This document shows positions 39,015-49,075 of a stretch of 64,000 bases of DNA, one piece after another (the stretch's first letter is position 1; every line of letters starts with the position of its first letter). The notes below the pieces were generated by a model that was not told the DNA's origin, did no database searches, and worked only from the letters and a program-made list of their open reading frames with translations. Origin of the DNA: Beroe forskalii (lineage: Eukaryota; Ctenophora; Nuda; Beroida; Beroidae); NCBI GenBank assembly GCA_011033025.1, contig WFMF01000171.1:1-64000 (forward strand), read 5' to 3'. The position numbers and the translations under genes were made by a program.

Positions 39015-39870
39015 TCAGTGATGTCCACGTACTCCATCTCCTCGTTCACAGCTCCAGTCGAGTAAGGAGTTGCTGTTTGGAGGTGTGTAACCCGTAACCG
39101 GTGGCTTATCCGGGTATTGTGCGAGGAAGTCTCCAAGGGCTACTTTGAATGCCTCTAAGGTTGTTGCGGAGTTGACTGATTTTGGGAGTAAGTTACAGAG
39201 ACGAGCTGACTTTACCCCGAATGAGTTGTCGTAGGCTGTTGAAACTGAACGTTGTGCCTTGTAGTTGAATGGCAGGATCTTCGCCCGTATTCCGAGACGT
39301 TGATTACTGTAGAATTCTAAACCAGTGCTATTTGGGGCCTTGTTCTGCATGATCTTCCAAGTATGAATTATCGTGTATCGTTCACGTCTGCGCTGGAGGG
39401 ACATCAATCGCAGCTTCTTTCTTTCTTTAGCCGCACCCAATAGTCCATATCTTTGGTGCCAACTATGCGTTTAGTGAAGTAACGCTGGATAGACTCCACT
39501 GCCTGGATATCCTTGATATAGTGGGGATCCCACACTGGACAACAGTATTCCAGTCTGCTCCGTATCAAGGACTTGAAGAGGGTCAGCATTGTCAGCTCAG
39601 ACCTATCCCGGAAAGTCCCAAGGACCCATGATGCGATCTTGCGTGAGTCTCTAACAACATTATTCACTTGAAGGGTCCAGCTACAGTCGTCAGTGATGTA
39701 ACCTCGGCTCTTTTGACACTCCAAGGCTCTGAAACCTCGGCTCTTTTGACACTCCAAGGCTCTGAAACCTCGGCTCTTTTGACACTCCAAGGCTCTGAAA
39801 CCTTGGCTCTTTTGACACTCCATGTAACCTTGGCTCTTGTGACACTCCAAGGCTCTGAAACCTTGGCTCT
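39015..39870 (-). mobile_element. Truncated LINE tail (RT thumb and C-terminus), minus strand
   Basis: Read on the minus strand, two overlapping frames (39850-39404 and 39440-39015) give TDDCSWTLQVNNVVRDSR, then LFKSLIRSRLEYCCPVWDP and AVESIQRYFTKRI, then RRRERYTIIHTWKIMQ and ending LLPKSVNSATTLEAFK. This is the region after the catalytic domain in CR1/RTE-type LINE reverse transcriptases (SLVRPxLEYCxxVW is the familiar block). A single-base shift separates the two frames near 39410-39440, so the copy is dead as well as 5'-truncated. Its truncated 5' end runs straight into a 33-bp tandem repeat. Confidence 0.85.
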
Positions 39871-39871
39871 T
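39702..39871. repeat. 33-bp tandem repeat, about five copies
   Basis: The unit CCTCGGCTCTTTTGACACTCC plus AAGGCTCTGAAA is repeated at 39702-39871; the later copies read CCTTGG in place of CCTCGG and one is shortened. It is in frame with the minus-strand LINE tail, giving an ECQKSRGFRAL repeat of 11 residues. Confidence 0.92.
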
Positions 39872-41327
39872 TGGAATAAAATATTGATATCATGTAACAT
39901 AATTTTTGAATTAATATAATTTTTTATATTGTAATTAATATTTTATGGGGAACCTATTACGAATATATCAGCTATAAGTTGTATATGACAAAACTCAATA
40001 ACACAATAACTCACAAATAAACACACGGATACAAAACACTACTTCACAGACAGAAAGGTCAGTCCATCGTCTAATGTCGTGGTCGGTCAAGTCCCTCACC
40101 CCACCCCTTCCCAACCTCCTGCCAACCTCCTGAGTGAAATATGTGAGAGGTGATCGGTGAAACCACTGGACAAACGGACTGATTTGATGTTTGATTTTTC
40201 TATTTGAGTTACTGTTCGTTATTATTTAGGATTAAGTTTGATTGCGCTTTTTAGTTTTGAGATTGCGTTTTTGAGTTTTGAGTTTTTGAGTTTTGAGTTT
40301 TGAGTTTTGAGTTTTGAGTTTTGAGTTTGAGTTTTGAGTTTTGAGTATTGAGTTTTGAGTTTTGGCTCTAAAGTTTGAGTTTTTTTGAGTTTAAGATTGA
40401 GTTTTTTTCATTTATGTTTTGATTCATTTTTATAGTTTACAATGTTTTTAAAGTTTAGACTGCCATTCCCACAGCACTCCACAATACTTCATGTTCATCA
40501 CCAAGACCTAAGGGGAAAATGTTACACATTCCAAACACTTAAGACATGTTTCATTGATAGAATGATGGAAATTCACGAACTCACAAAGCCGAACTTATCA
40601 ATGGGATTGAAACTCAGAGTGAAACTTATCTTTTGAAATCGCAGAGTTATTGATTCTTCTCGGTATTGAGAGGTTCTGCTCCGGATCTGCCTGCAAAGTG
40701 CCACCAAGAGCTGAGAAGTGCCACCAAGAGCTGAGAAGTGCCACCAAGAGCTGAGAAGTGCCAAGGAAGACGCAGGTACCAAGAAGAGTATAACAACACA
40801 GCCGTGCCAAGTCGTCAAGGCATCACATGAAGAACATGAGCAGTGATTAGTGTAAAATAATGGTTTGTTATCATCATGATATCAACCCCCTGTGGCCTAT
40901 CCTACGAACTAAAGCTCAAGTGCTTTACCTATAGAAAATGTAGAAAGATTCTCACCTTTTCTCCTCTTCTTTAAAATTGATACAACCTGTATTCCTTGAA
41001 TGAGAAGAAGTGCTGTCGAGATAGGTATAGGTGCCAAGAGAAGATAGGTATAGGTGCCAAGAGAAGGATATCAACACAGCCATCAGCCTCGTACCAAGTC
41101 GTCCAAACATCACATGAGGAAAAACAACAATAAGTAAAAAATTATGGTATTATATTATCCTGAGAAGTATTGACATTTATCTCTAATTTATCAAACGTAT
41201 CCAATTTATGGTATATTAACCAATAGACCATCACTACATCACTAAATTTTCCCAAAAACCACAACTTCAATCAGCCTCCAAAGATTAAACCAAATAATCA
41301 AAGTTCCACTCAAAGATATACTTTGAA
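39872..41327. other. Spacer with several short tandem repeats
   Basis: Contains a TTTTGAG/TTTGAG run at about 40250-40405, a perfect triple 20-bp repeat (GTGCCACCAAGAGCTGAGAA) at 40698-40757 and a double AGATAGGTATAGGTGCCAAGAGAAG at about 41019-41067. The last 100 bases are probably the 5' part of the following LINE. No host exon was found. Confidence 0.55.
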
Positions 41328-42377
41328 ATGCCTCTATCAAAAATTGTGGAACAACAGCTCCAGAGGAGCTATGATACAAAACAGCTCCAGGTGAGCCCAG
41401 CAAATCAACAGCTCCAGGTGAGCACAGCAAACCAGCAGCTCCAGGTGAGCCCAGCAAACCAACAGCTCCATGCGAGCCCAGATATAGACCAGCTCCAGGT
41501 GAGCCCAGCAAACCAACAGCTCCAGGTGAGCCCAGCAAACCAACAGCTCCATACGAGCCCAGTTAGAGACCAGCTCCAGGTGAGCCCAGCAAGCCAACAG
41601 CTCCAGATGAGCCCAGAGACAGTCCAGCTCCAGGTGAGCCCAGCAAGCCAACAGCTCCAGGTGAGCCCAGAGACAGTCCAGCTCCAGGTGAGCCCAGCAA
41701 ACCAACAGCTCCAGGTGAGCCCAGATACAGAGCATATGCAGGCAAGCCCAGCAAATCAACAGAATCAGGTGAGCTCAAATATAGACCAGCGCCAGATGAG
41801 CCCAAAAAGCACCGATCCCCAGGTTATCTTAGGCTCAGAACAGCTCCAGGTTCGCCCAGCAAAACAAAAGCCCCAAGAGAACCGAAATGTGCACCAGGTC
41901 CAGGATAGCCTATCAAAGCCACAAGTAAGCCGAAACCCAGGACAAACAGGCGCAAAAAATCAACAGAATCTCTTAAACAGAATAATGTCACAGACACGAA
42001 TACGTCTCACAAAAAAGACAGACAATGCTCCGTCAAAAAACAACCTACAGAAAAGAGAACTGCAGAAATACAAAAGTAACACAGGTTCACAAAGGAGAAT
42101 TAACCCCCCAATACACAAGAATAACCCTCCAAACATAAACAATATAACACAATACTTTAAACAAAAAATTACAAATGGTAACTCTACGACAAACAACCAC
42201 GATAGAAAATCAAAAAGTAATCCTCAAAATAAGAAAAATATCAACATAAATATCCTCATTGAAACCTCAAAAAACAGACAGACAAATTACAGGAATGGAG
42301 ACATTTTCAACAAAGTCAAAGGAAGCAGGTCTCATGGGAACAGATTGGTCTCAAAACCTAATCAACCTTCTAAATAG
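41328..42377 (+). CDS. LINE ORF1: 9-residue tandem repeat protein, 349 residues
   Basis: Residues about 17-200 consist of roughly 20 copies of a 9-residue unit, consensus QLQVSPANQ (27-bp DNA unit), decaying toward the C-terminal side. The remainder is Asn/Lys-rich and basic, as expected for a nucleic-acid-binding protein. No CCHC zinc knuckle, RRM or coiled coil is seen, unlike most ORF1 proteins of this group. The last 119 bases overlap ORF2, which is in the +1 frame. The phrase NGDIFNKVK near the ORF1 end recurs as NGDIFQKVK near the ORF2 start, suggesting an internal duplication across the frame change. Because 27 is divisible by three, the opposite strand is also open there; that is a shadow. 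Confidence 0.7.
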   Translation: MPLSKIVEQQLQRSYDTKQLQVSPANQQLQVSTANQQLQVSPANQQLHASPDIDQLQVSPANQQLQVSPANQQLHTSPVRDQLQVSPASQQLQMSPETVQLQVSPASQQLQVSPETVQLQVSPANQQLQVSPDTEHMQASPANQQNQVSSNIDQRQMSPKSTDPQVILGSEQLQVRPAKQKPQENRNVHQVQDSLSKPQVSRNPGQTGAKNQQNLLNRIMSQTRIRLTKKTDNAPSKNNLQKRELQKYKSNTGSQRRINPPIHKNNPPNINNITQYFKQKITNGNSTTNNHDRKSKSNPQNKKNININILIETSKNRQTNYRNGDIFNKVKGSRSHGNRLVSKPNQPSK

Positions 42378-45300
42378 AATACCAAACGAATCCAAACAAT
42401 ACAAAAATGGGGACATCTTTCAGAAAGTTAAACTCTTAATGCAGCCAAATATAACACAGGACAATGAACCTAAAACCTTAAACCTAAATAATACAACCCC
42501 TGAAATAACAATGAATAAATCAGCAATCAACATAACTCAAAATAACCTCCAAAAAGCAATCACACCAACACTCACACTAAACTACTTCCTAGAAAAACAA
42601 AATAACCTAAATATACACAATCCAAAACATGTTGCATGTATACAAGAACCCTACTGTCCTAAAGATATACCAGCCATAAAACCTAAAAACTATCAAGCAC
42701 TATATTCCCCATCTCATGCAAAACCCAGAGCTCTAATACTCGTCTCCACTCCGTTTGACAAGGAAGTTATACAACATACAAACTTTAGTAACAGAGATAC
42801 CTCCACAATATCAATCAGACATCCATTCAAGAAAAATAATAGAATATTTATAACCTCGGCCTATATGCCCCAAGAAGAAAATATAAATGATCACCTTATA
42901 CTAAAAATAATCAAAACTGCTGAAAAACTGAAAAATGGTCTTATAATATGTGCAGACACCAATGCACATAGTGCAATATGGGGTAAAGAAAGAACTAATA
43001 GAAGGGGTCAAGAATTAGAAGAAATAATTGCAAGATTTAACCTAAATATAGAAAACACGACCAAAGAATATACACGCTCCCTTGGGAAGAGCAAAACAAC
43101 AATTGACTTAACCCTTACTAATCAACACACTCCCACACTAGAAGACTGGAAAATCCTAAGAGGTCTATCAGACTCAGACCACGAAATTATAAGGATGCAA
43201 ATACCGGAACAAAAAGAAGATTACGAAACAAAGGAAAAGAAAGATCACAAAAACTGTGATATTGAAAAATATAAACAAATTCTTGAACATAAGTTGTCAA
43301 CATTCCCGTGCAAAAAAACAAAAAAATCAGACAACCTCTATAATAGAAGAAGCGACATTGACTTCGCAACAAACACACTGACGGAACACATTAAAACTGC
43401 ATTTGAAGATGCATGCCCTTACAAAAAAATAAAGAAAAGCCAAAAGAACTATTGGACAAGGGATATAAAAGCCAAACATAAAAGACTCATAGCAACAAGA
43501 AAAAGGATCTCCTACTACAAAATCATTAAATGGAGAAAGGAAACATTTCATGAAGAAAAGGAACTTAAAAAAGGAAAGAAAATATTCAGCAAATTAATAC
43601 TGAAAGCATACAATAAAGGAAAGAACAAATACTATGAATCCATTAAATCTGCCAGAGATACTGCAAGATTAGCAAAAATAAATGAGACAAAAGATATAAA
43701 ACTAGGAACACTTCAAAAAGAAGACAAAACATACACAACATCACCTGAAGAAACATTAAACATTCTAGCTGATGAACTCCTCGGAAAAGAATCACAAGAA
43801 ACCTTTGACATTCCCAAAACAGACCAATCAGAACAGCCAGACCTCAACAAAATATTTAGCAATGAAAGATGGGAAAAAGCAATAAAGGAACTCAAGCGGA
43901 ACAAAGCCCCGGGAAGGGATGGGATAACAAATGAAATGCTCATAGAAGGCAAAAACCTAATCAAAGAATCAATTTTAACAATCTTCAAATCATGTATCAA
44001 ACTAGGCTACGTACCTAAAATATGGCAAAACTCAAATGGATCAACACTAGCAAAACCTGGTAAATCAGACTATACAAAATCCAAATCATACAGAATAATA
44101 ACATTATCATCCAACCTTCTAAAAATCATGGAAAAACTCATTCTATGGCACCTCCAAAAAGATCTTGAAATAGAACAAAGTATTAACTCTAACCAATATG
44201 GATTCAGAAGCGGACACTCAACAGATACAGCAATAATGAAACTCATCCAAAAAATAGAAAAAACATTACTCAACCCAAAACACCATGCACTAGGTATATT
44301 TTTAGATATAAATGGAGCCTTTGACAATCTACCATTCAAAGCAATCAAAGAATCACTTGACAACACGAAAGCCAAAGGACCCATCTCAGACTGGATAATG
44401 TTCATGGTAAGCAACAGACACATAACACTGAAACTTGGACAAACAGAAATCATGAGACACATTCCAAAAGGGTGTCCTCAAGGCGGAGTACTTTCTCCAT
44501 TCCTTTGGAACCTAGTACTAAATGACCTTCTCAACCACTTCAGCAAGACCAAGGAACTTCAAGCATTTGCAGATGACCTCAACCTTCTTATATTAGGCAC
44601 GGACATAGCAACAATATGGGGCTTAGCAGAACATAAACTAAAGGAAATTAATGCCTGGTGTACTAGCAAAGGACTACAAATCAGTGAAATAAAAACCCAA
44701 GTCATACTTTGGTCAAAAAATAAAAAACTTAAACACCCAAAATTTGTCATGATAAACGGGTTAGAAATAGAACTAAAGGATGAAGCCAAATATCTGGGAA
44801 TCATCCTAGACAAAAACCTCAATTGGAACAAACATGTAGATGAACTTGTAACAAAATGCCTCAAAGGAATATTCTCTGCTAAAAAAGCGATTGGGAAAAA
44901 ATGGGGACTATCACCAGCCACCATCAAATGGATATATACTATGGTAATAAGACCCAAAATTGCCTATGGAGCAACAGCTTGGGGCGTGGATCTCTCAAAG
45001 AGAAATCTACTAAAACTAAATAAAATCCAACAACTTATCTCAACATTGATCACTAATTCATCAAAAAATACAGCACACTTAACATTAAATACCATTTTAG
45101 ACTTAGAACCTATTGACCTCTTCCTAGAAAGAACAGCACTTGTCAGAGCTCTCACAATGAAAGCAGAAAACCATTGGATATATGACAATCCAATTGATAG
45201 GGAGAAATTGACCACTATGGAAAAAATAAACAATAAACTAAAAGACAGCATGGAAGCCCTATACAAGATCAAAACCAATAAAATGAGACCTGAAAATATA

Positions 45301-46344
45301 CTTGATACAAACTTCAAAACAGAAATAACGACAATAGCAGAATTCATGATCAATCCAGACTCAACAATTGATGTATATACCGACGGATCAAAAAATAGCG
45401 AAGACAAAACAGGCTTCGGATACCTAATACAAAACTGGAATCAAACCACAGAGGAATCAGGAAAATCCGAATCATTACACCCCTATATAACAGTTTATCA
45501 AGCAGAAAACATAGCCCTCCTAGAAGCAACCAAGGAGCTATTAGCACTAAACAGTCAAAACGAAAGGATAAATTTCTATACGGACTCCCAAGCTCTAATC
45601 AAGACTCTGAACAAAAGAACTAATGACAAACCATTAATTGGTGTAACTCATAAAGCTCTAAATGAATTAGCTAAAAACAATGAAATCAAAATTAACTGGA
45701 TACCTGGACATAAAGGACACGAAGGAAATGAAACTGCTGATTACCTAGCAAAAACTGGATCTCAATTAAATCCCCCTGCTCAACACAACTACCCCATATC
45801 TCTGAACAGAATAAAAGATATCATAGCAAAAAAATATGATACCACTAAATTACGAAGATGGACAAACTCCGCAATAAGCAGAAATGCTTTTGAAATAGCA
45901 AATTCTCTGTTAGAAAAAGTAGACAACAATATAAGAAAACTTGGAAAAATTATCACTACACTTAATAAACAAGATATAACAATCCTTACTAAAATTCTCA
46001 CTGGAAGAAACTGTCTAAACTACAATCTCTACAACATAGGTTACTCATACACCAAAGATTGCGAATATTGTTCCCCACCTGAAGAAGAAAAAGAGAACTT
46101 TAAAGAATATGAAGAAGAAACTGCACTACATATTCTCTACAACTGCCCAGCCTTCACCCTGCTCAGACTAAAACACTTCGGCAAAACAGAATTGAATCCA
46201 ATAGATATCAAAAAGGAAACTGCTAGAAAAACCATCAAAAATATGATAAAATTCTTCAAAAAATCAAAAGTCTTCGAAAGACCAAATAAATATCAAAAAT
46301 GGCAACTATCCCCAATCAAAAACAGAAAAAGAAAGAAATGCTAA
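42259..46344 (+). CDS. LINE ORF2: endonuclease, reverse transcriptase, RNase H, 1361 residues
   Basis: This is the enzyme that nicks the target and copies the element RNA. The APE-type endonuclease lies at residues about 90-320, with CIQEPY, SAYMPQEEN, ADTNAHSAIWG (near residue 229), TTIDLTL and SDSDHEIIRM (near 304). RT motifs follow: NKAPGRDGITNEML (near 550), NQYGFRSGHSTDTAI, IFLDINGAFDN, PKGCPQGGVLSPFLWN and the catalytic AFADDLNLL (near 769). The RNase H domain is at about 1035-1160: VYTDGSKN, AENIALLEA, NFYTDSQAL and WIPGHKGHEGNETADYLAK. The tail near 1268-1300 has CEYC and HILYNC, a Cys/His cluster. All catalytic residues I can check are present and the frame is uninterrupted. The start codon is uncertain because of the ORF1 overlap; translation may also begin by frameshift or re-initiation. 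Confidence 0.95.
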   Translation: MKPQKTDRQITGMETFSTKSKEAGLMGTDWSQNLINLLNRIPNESKQYKNGDIFQKVKLLMQPNITQDNEPKTLNLNNTTPEITMNKSAINITQNNLQKAITPTLTLNYFLEKQNNLNIHNPKHVACIQEPYCPKDIPAIKPKNYQALYSPSHAKPRALILVSTPFDKEVIQHTNFSNRDTSTISIRHPFKKNNRIFITSAYMPQEENINDHLILKIIKTAEKLKNGLIICADTNAHSAIWGKERTNRRGQELEEIIARFNLNIENTTKEYTRSLGKSKTTIDLTLTNQHTPTLEDWKILRGLSDSDHEIIRMQIPEQKEDYETKEKKDHKNCDIEKYKQILEHKLSTFPCKKTKKSDNLYNRRSDIDFATNTLTEHIKTAFEDACPYKKIKKSQKNYWTRDIKAKHKRLIATRKRISYYKIIKWRKETFHEEKELKKGKKIFSKLILKAYNKGKNKYYESIKSARDTARLAKINETKDIKLGTLQKEDKTYTTSPEETLNILADELLGKESQETFDIPKTDQSEQPDLNKIFSNERWEKAIKELKRNKAPGRDGITNEMLIEGKNLIKESILTIFKSCIKLGYVPKIWQNSNGSTLAKPGKSDYTKSKSYRIITLSSNLLKIMEKLILWHLQKDLEIEQSINSNQYGFRSGHSTDTAIMKLIQKIEKTLLNPKHHALGIFLDINGAFDNLPFKAIKESLDNTKAKGPISDWIMFMVSNRHITLKLGQTEIMRHIPKGCPQGGVLSPFLWNLVLNDLLNHFSKTKELQAFADDLNLLILGTDIATIWGLAEHKLKEINAWCTSKGLQISEIKTQVILWSKNKKLKHPKFVMINGLEIELKDEAKYLGIILDKNLNWNKHVDELVTKCLKGIFSAKKAIGKKWGLSPATIKWIYTMVIRPKIAYGATAWGVDLSKRNLLKLNKIQQLISTLITNSSKNTAHLTLNTILDLEPIDLFLERTALVRALTMKAENHWIYDNPIDREKLTTMEKINNKLKDSMEALYKIKTNKMRPENILDTNFKTEITTIAEFMINPDSTIDVYTDGSKNSEDKTGFGYLIQNWNQTTEESGKSESLHPYITVYQAENIALLEATKELLALNSQNERINFYTDSQALIKTLNKRTNDKPLIGVTHKALNELAKNNEIKINWIPGHKGHEGNETADYLAKTGSQLNPPAQHNYPISLNRIKDIIAKKYDTTKLRRWTNSAISRNAFEIANSLLEKVDNNIRKLGKIITTLNKQDITILTKILTGRNCLNYNLYNIGYSYTKDCEYCSPPEEEKENFKEYEEETALHILYNCPAFTLLRLKHFGKTELNPIDIKKETARKTIKNMIKFFKKSKVFERPNKYQKWQLSPIKNRKRKKC

Positions 46345-46690
46345 ATCAACATCATCCCACACTCCTGCAAACCAGCACACCCGAGGGTAGAATCTGATCC
46401 CCCACCACAACAAGCGAATCAGATACAGGATGCTCTTCTCTGTTTCTAGTCCTGGAACATCTAATCAGACCCAGAAACAGAGGCGAATATTTTTACCACT
46501 TTCATCGCCTTAACAAAGAAAAGTATTCGTTCGGTTAAGGTTGGATCAGACAGATGACCACCAAAACTGGGGCCACTGGGGTCTATTACCCAGCTGGAGA
46601 ATATATTTAAGCGAGCAATAATCCACCTAGTTAGCTGTCCTCTACTACGTGGATTATTGATTATGCAAACATATTAGCCGATTCGTGACC

Positions 46691-47185
46691 GTTACCCCTC
46701 AGTTGTCTTTTGAGGGGTCTTGTTGCATGGCACCAGCACCCTGGAAACAGGAGTGCACTTTACATACATACAGAGAAAGAAACAGAGTAAGTTCTAAGCC
46801 CTTCTACAACTTTCTAAACTCTATATGTTCCATAATAAAACGGATTGAAGACAATTTAGAATCAATGCGAGCGTCAATCTGGTGCCGGGTGATGCTAAAT
46901 TTGCACTTAATTTGAAATATTTTCAGGCAAGGTAAATATTTGTCTGATGGTAAAAGTCTGGCAAGAACAAGCCCTTCCACGCCCATTTAACCAGTTTGTC
47001 TTTTATGTTCTGCTTGACCACTTAGAATGTACCCGGCTCCACCCACATCAAATCTCCAGACAGCATTATTCTTACTTTGTTACCTCAAGTGCTTTCAAGT
47101 GGGCGAACTGACGCCGAATTTAATGATGTACTCATTGTCTTATCATTCATCGGATAGAAGCATTATTAACACTGTGACAATATGA
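46691..47185. other. Non-coding stretch after the LINE
   Basis: No exon, RNA gene or clear repeat could be supported. Confidence 0.35.
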
Positions 47186-47513
47186 AGCAGTGGTGTTATA
47201 ATCTTGTGTAGGCAATAGCACAGAATTAGGTTTATATTCTTCGGATAATTTATGAGAAAATCTTTGACTATGCACTGATACTTTGTTATCAAACTTGAAT
47301 GATGACAGATCTACCAAATTGTTTCCCCCATAATAAAGCAGTGCTATAGTCTAATGTAGGCAAAAGCTCCGTACAAGTATTTCAAGAATCTCAGAAGAAC
47401 CGTATTAGATAGATAAGAAAATCATTGACAGCACTTACACTACACAGAAACTTCGTCATCACTGTAGTTGAATGCTGATGGACCTAGGCTACCAAATGGT
47501 TTCTCCTGTAATG
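47186..47513. repeat. Diverged tandem duplication, units of about 150 and 178 bp
   Basis: Unit 1 (47186-47335) and unit 2 (47336-47513) share, in order, AGCAGTG, AATGTAGGCAA-like, AAGAAAATC-TTGAC and CTACCAAAT-GTTTC blocks with many differences. It is an old direct duplication of non-coding DNA. Confidence 0.7.
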
Positions 47514-48279
47514 GACCGGATACAAACGACTGGAATTACTCATAGGGCGAGCTGCTGAACAACACTCGGACATCAATGAACTCTTGAATCTTCCAATTTT
47601 CATGATCACTGCTCAACTAAAAGCGCAGTTTGAATAATGTTCCCATCTGCATTTTGTTTAGAAGCCTGCACTGGTGCCCCAATTAAAGCTTTTGTTCCCT
47701 AACTACTGAGTAGAGAATATAATAACATGGAATGTGTGTGATATTCTCATTACACACTCAAAACATGTGTAACATCGTCCACAAGAACAAAAGGTTGATC
47801 CAGGAACTTTTATTATAACTTCAGTCCATTCGCAAATTCGACCCATTGTTCAGAGTTTTATATTATGAACCGCACAGAAGCATTTGAGTTCGACGATGTT
47901 ATCATGCTTTTTAACGGCCAACTGATGACGTATTATCTTCTATATAAACACTCTTAATAAACTGGACGCAGGAAAATATGCGGGTAACGGTCATCAACTT
48001 TCTACTTTATGTTTTGATAATGACGTCATCTGAACCGCATACTTATTCGGTTGAAATAATAATAGAGTTGTTATAAATAGCGGACCTGGATCACACAATG
48101 GGAACATTGTGTGGAAGATCTCTTGGCAAGAATAAGAACTTTCACACTCTGAAAAGACAAATGAAGTTTCACACGTACGACAAACGGTATATGACATCAT
48201 TGATTATTCAGTTAATGTCATGATAATGACGCACTCGTACAACTGCTAATATGACCACATTGGAAAAATAGGCGGCTAA
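47514..48279. other. Non-coding stretch
   Basis: No exon is supported. A TGACGTCA octamer lies at 48021-48028. GATGACGTATTATCTTCTATATAAACACTC near 47925 (cited by GATGACGTATTATC and CTATATAAACACTC) loosely resembles the right half of the CRE-containing repeat. Confidence 0.4.
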
Positions 48280-48355
48280 GATGTCACCATTATCATAGCA
48301 CGATATAGGAAATGGATGACGTTGATCTGCCTGTTTTTACGCACGTTACTCTTTC
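48280..48355. repeat. CRE-containing dispersed repeat, copy 2
   Basis: GATGTCACCATTATCATAG, then about 15 bp, then GGATGACGTTGATCTGCCTG and a TTTTTACGC tail. The order and spacing are the same as in the copies at 21345 and 49011. The left octamer has decayed here. Confidence 0.65.
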
Positions 48356-49010
48356 AAGTGTTCGGTGTTATGTTATTCTGCTGCCAAGTTTTATTATCAT
48401 TCCGGGAATTCTGAAGAACAGTCCGGCATTCTTTAAAATGTGTACGTTGATTTAAACTTGAAGATACTATCAGTGTGCATGTCATACACGCTCCGAAACT
48501 AGTGCTCTTATTTGACGTAAAACTTTGAACCACAAAGTTCATGAATGGAGCTAGACGTTGCTGTATGGTGTAACATATGAAATGCTGACCGATAGAAGTC
48601 GACATAAATTTAATTTCGTCTGATATCTTATATTTTAATTTTAGCTATCAAATGATTGAGTGGCGTAAGATTCGCGTCAGTTTGGCGCTGGTTTTGTGCA
48701 TTGATCTGGCACCGATGACACATTTCATTGACCTTCAAAATCCCTGACATCATCCTGAAGTATAGTGGTGTGTGGTTGTTTTCGACTATGTCCAGAGCTG
48801 ACAGATGACATTCATACAAATAATGGTTATTAGGATCGAAGGAATAAAGGTATTTTGTGGAGGTCAGAGCTATTCAGACTGGCTGAACTGTGACGTAATA
48901 ACCAGTTACCATGCCAACTACTATTATAATCAGTGAGGTAAGACACATACATTTCAGCTGCGCGGAGTTATTCTTTCTTCTTAAATTACACAGCTTAAAT
49001 TAAATAAAAA

Positions 49011-49075
49011 GTGACGTCATGATCATTCGTTAGTATTGGGATTTCATGACGTTGCTCTATCTATTTTTAGCGTGC
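49011..49075. repeat. CRE-containing dispersed repeat, copy 3
   Basis: TGACGTCATGATCATTCG at 49012, then CATGACGTTGCTCTATCTAT and TTTTAGCG. It is the third member of the roughly 65-bp family. Confidence 0.65.

Larger units (their letters stand above)
41328..46690 (+). mobile_element. Near-complete LINE with RNase H (I/R1/Jockey-type group)
   Basis: Two overlapping frames (ORF1 41328-42377 and ORF2 42259-46344) lie in a strongly A-rich sense strand, followed by about 350 bp of probable 3' untranslated sequence. ORF2 has no internal stop, so this copy is young or still able to code for its products. The domain order (APE endonuclease, RT, RNase H, Cys/His tail) places it in the RNase H-bearing non-LTR group. 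The exact 5' and 3' ends, a poly(A) tail and target-site duplications could not be fixed by eye; the right boundary given is approximate. Confidence 0.85.

Noticed and set aside
41337-41805. Minus-strand open frames rich in AHLELLVCW or LLGSPGAV
   Set aside because: They are shadows of the 27-bp repeat in LINE ORF1 on the plus strand.
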